From Myxococcales bacterium (GTDB lineage: Bacteria > Myxococcota_A > UBA9042 > PHBI01 > JAAZYN01): DNA of 6,898 nucleotides. This document shows, one piece after another, positions 6,019 through 6,898 of the stretch. Where the stretch lies: assembly GCA_014239625.1 (NCBI GenBank), contig JAAZYN010000190.1:1-6898 (forward strand), written 5' to 3'. Position 1 is the stretch's first letter. Every line of letters starts with the position of its first letter. Below the pieces are notes generated by a model, which did not search any database, was not told where the DNA came from, and was given only the letters and a program-made list of their open reading frames with translations. Both the position numbers and the translations under genes were made by a program.

Positions 6019-6854
6019 GCGCCGGCGAGGTGTTCGACGAAGAGTTGGGTCAGCGGCGCTGGCGCGTCCGCATGGACCCAGTGGCCCGCGCCCGGCAGGG
6101 TGTGGAGTCGGATCGCGCCGTCGGCGCCCGCGAGGCGGTCCAGGATGAGGTCGGTCCAGATCGCGCTGCGCCCGCCGATCACGACGTGCATGGTCAGATC
6201 CAGGGGGAGGTCTTCGACAAATGGCCACACATTTGTCCCGAGGTAGCTGTGGAGCAAGGCCTCGACGCCTGGCAGGTCAAAACGCCAGACGAACCCCCCA
6301 GCGGACCTGTCGTGGCGGAGGTTGGTGGTCATCCAACGGGCGAGCGGCTCGCTGAAGCCTCGGCGCGTCAAGATCTGCACCAGCCCGGCCCTGCTCGACA
6401 GCGGAAGAGCGATCTCTTTGAGGGTGCCGATGACGCGGACGACCTCGTGGCGTGCCAGCGCGTCGTCGGTCATCGTCACGTCCCCAGGGACGGCGTCCAG
6501 CACCCACAGCTGGCGAAGCCCCGCGCTGTTGCGCTCGGCGTAGGTCATCGCCACTTTGGCCCCAAAGCTGTGACCCAGCACCGCATCGGGGGCGCAGCTC
6601 AACACGTCCAACAGGCGCGCCAGGTCGTCGGCGCAGGCGTCGATGGTGTGGGGCGCTGGGGCCCCGTGGGACTCGCCGTGATGCCGGTGGTCGGGGGTGA
6701 TGAAACGCCAATCCGGCATCTGAGCCACCGCGCCGCGGAGAAACGACCGCCAGTTCTGCTTGGATCCGAGAATGCCGTGGAGCAGCACCGCGGTCCTGGA
6801 GGGCTCCGCGCCGTCGGCCGCGATGACGCTGTGGGCTGGGAGGTAGGTGGGCAT
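6015..6854 (-). CDS. alpha/beta hydrolase, YbfF/ABHD11-like esterase
   Basis: The 279-residue protein is a complete alpha/beta-hydrolase, presumably a cytoplasmic carboxylesterase or thioesterase acting on a small acyl ester. HGILGSKQNW (26-35) is the oxyanion-hole block, and it closely resembles the HGxxGSxxNW of ABHD11 and E. coli YbfF. DHRHHGES (55-62) is the next conserved block. Ser96 in GHSFG is the nucleophile, Asp120 in LDAVPG matches the Asp of YbfF-type enzymes, and His258 in GAGHWVHAD completes the triad. Ser230 in GGRS may correspond to the fourth active-site residue described for YbfF. There is no signal peptide. The ATG at 6854 has no clear Shine-Dalgarno sequence, but it gives the normal length and is the only reasonable Met. 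The TGA stop overlaps the GTG of the downstream GH1 remnant by four bases. The native substrate cannot be read from the sequence. Confidence 0.88.
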   Translation of the reverse strand: MPTYLPAHSVIAADGAEPSRTAVLLHGILGSKQNWRSFLRGAVAQMPDWRFITPDHRHHGESHGAPAPHTIDACADDLARLLDVLSCAPDAVLGHSFGAKVAMTYAERNSAGLRQLWVLDAVPGDVTMTDDALARHEVVRVIGTLKEIALPLSSRAGLVQILTRRGFSEPLARWMTTNLRHDRSAGGFVWRFDLPGVEALLHSYLGTNVWPFVEDLPLDLTMHVVIGGRSAIWTDLILDRLAGADGAIRLHTLPGAGHWVHADAPAPLTQLFVEHLAGA

Positions 6855-6898
6855 GGCGCGTGGGTGAACTCGGGGATCGGAGTCGGCAGCGCCTACGA

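Noticed and set aside
6019..6228. Upstream extension of the GH1/CPxCG frame to an ATG at 6228
   Set aside because: These 70 residues overlap the alpha/beta hydrolase in another frame and are Arg/Pro-rich with no GH1 similarity. The GTG at 6018 in the GTGA overlap is the more natural start.

Overview
The window comes from a GC-rich bacterial chromosome. The best guess is a myxobacterium-like deltaproteobacterium (Myxococcota or Bradymonadales type). This rests on three putative secreted proteins that share a lipoprotein-style N-terminus, cysteine-rich modules and, in two of them, long Asp/Ala/Val/Pro linkers. It also rests on repeats of the form CGNGxxExGExCD, which are typical of these lineages. 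The assignment is inference; no rRNA or other marker gene is present.

Layout: (a) 1-40, minus strand: the first 13 codons of a gene that runs off the left edge, with a strong ribosome binding site and a signal-peptide-like start. (b) 41-392: a divergent intergenic region. (c) 393-1601, plus strand: a putative lipoprotein with the complete copper-ligand set of the PHM/DBM family of type II copper, ascorbate-dependent monooxygenases. (d) 1692-2564, minus strand: a secreted protein with a Cys-rich head, an acidic linker and a PPC-like beta-sandwich tail, convergent with (c) and divergent from (e). (e) 2795-4357, plus strand: a 520-residue Cys-rich lipoprotein with a repeated acidic linker, Cys-rich repeats and an unrecognised C-terminal domain. 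(f) 4430-5122, minus strand: a short-chain dehydrogenase resembling quinoid dihydropteridine reductase. (g) 5329-5544, minus strand: a small CPxCG-type cysteine protein. (h) 5545-6018, minus strand: the C-terminal piece of a glycoside hydrolase family 1 protein that lacks the nucleophile. It is in frame with (g) and overlaps the stop codon of (i). (i) 6015-6854, minus strand: an alpha/beta hydrolase of the YbfF/ABHD11 type.

The left two thirds of the window therefore encode cell-envelope or secreted proteins, and the right third encodes cytoplasmic enzymes on one strand. The hydrolase and the GH1/CPxCG reading frame look translationally coupled (GTGA overlap). The SDR lies 206 bases downstream and may or may not be cotranscribed. 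The lipoproteins lie in alternating orientations, so they are not one operon; any functional link between them is unproven. The features most worth a second look are the PHM-like lipoprotein, the GH1 remnant joined in frame to a CPxCG protein, and the SDR whose catalytic serine position is alanine. I saw no tRNA, rRNA, CRISPR array, insertion sequence or phage gene.
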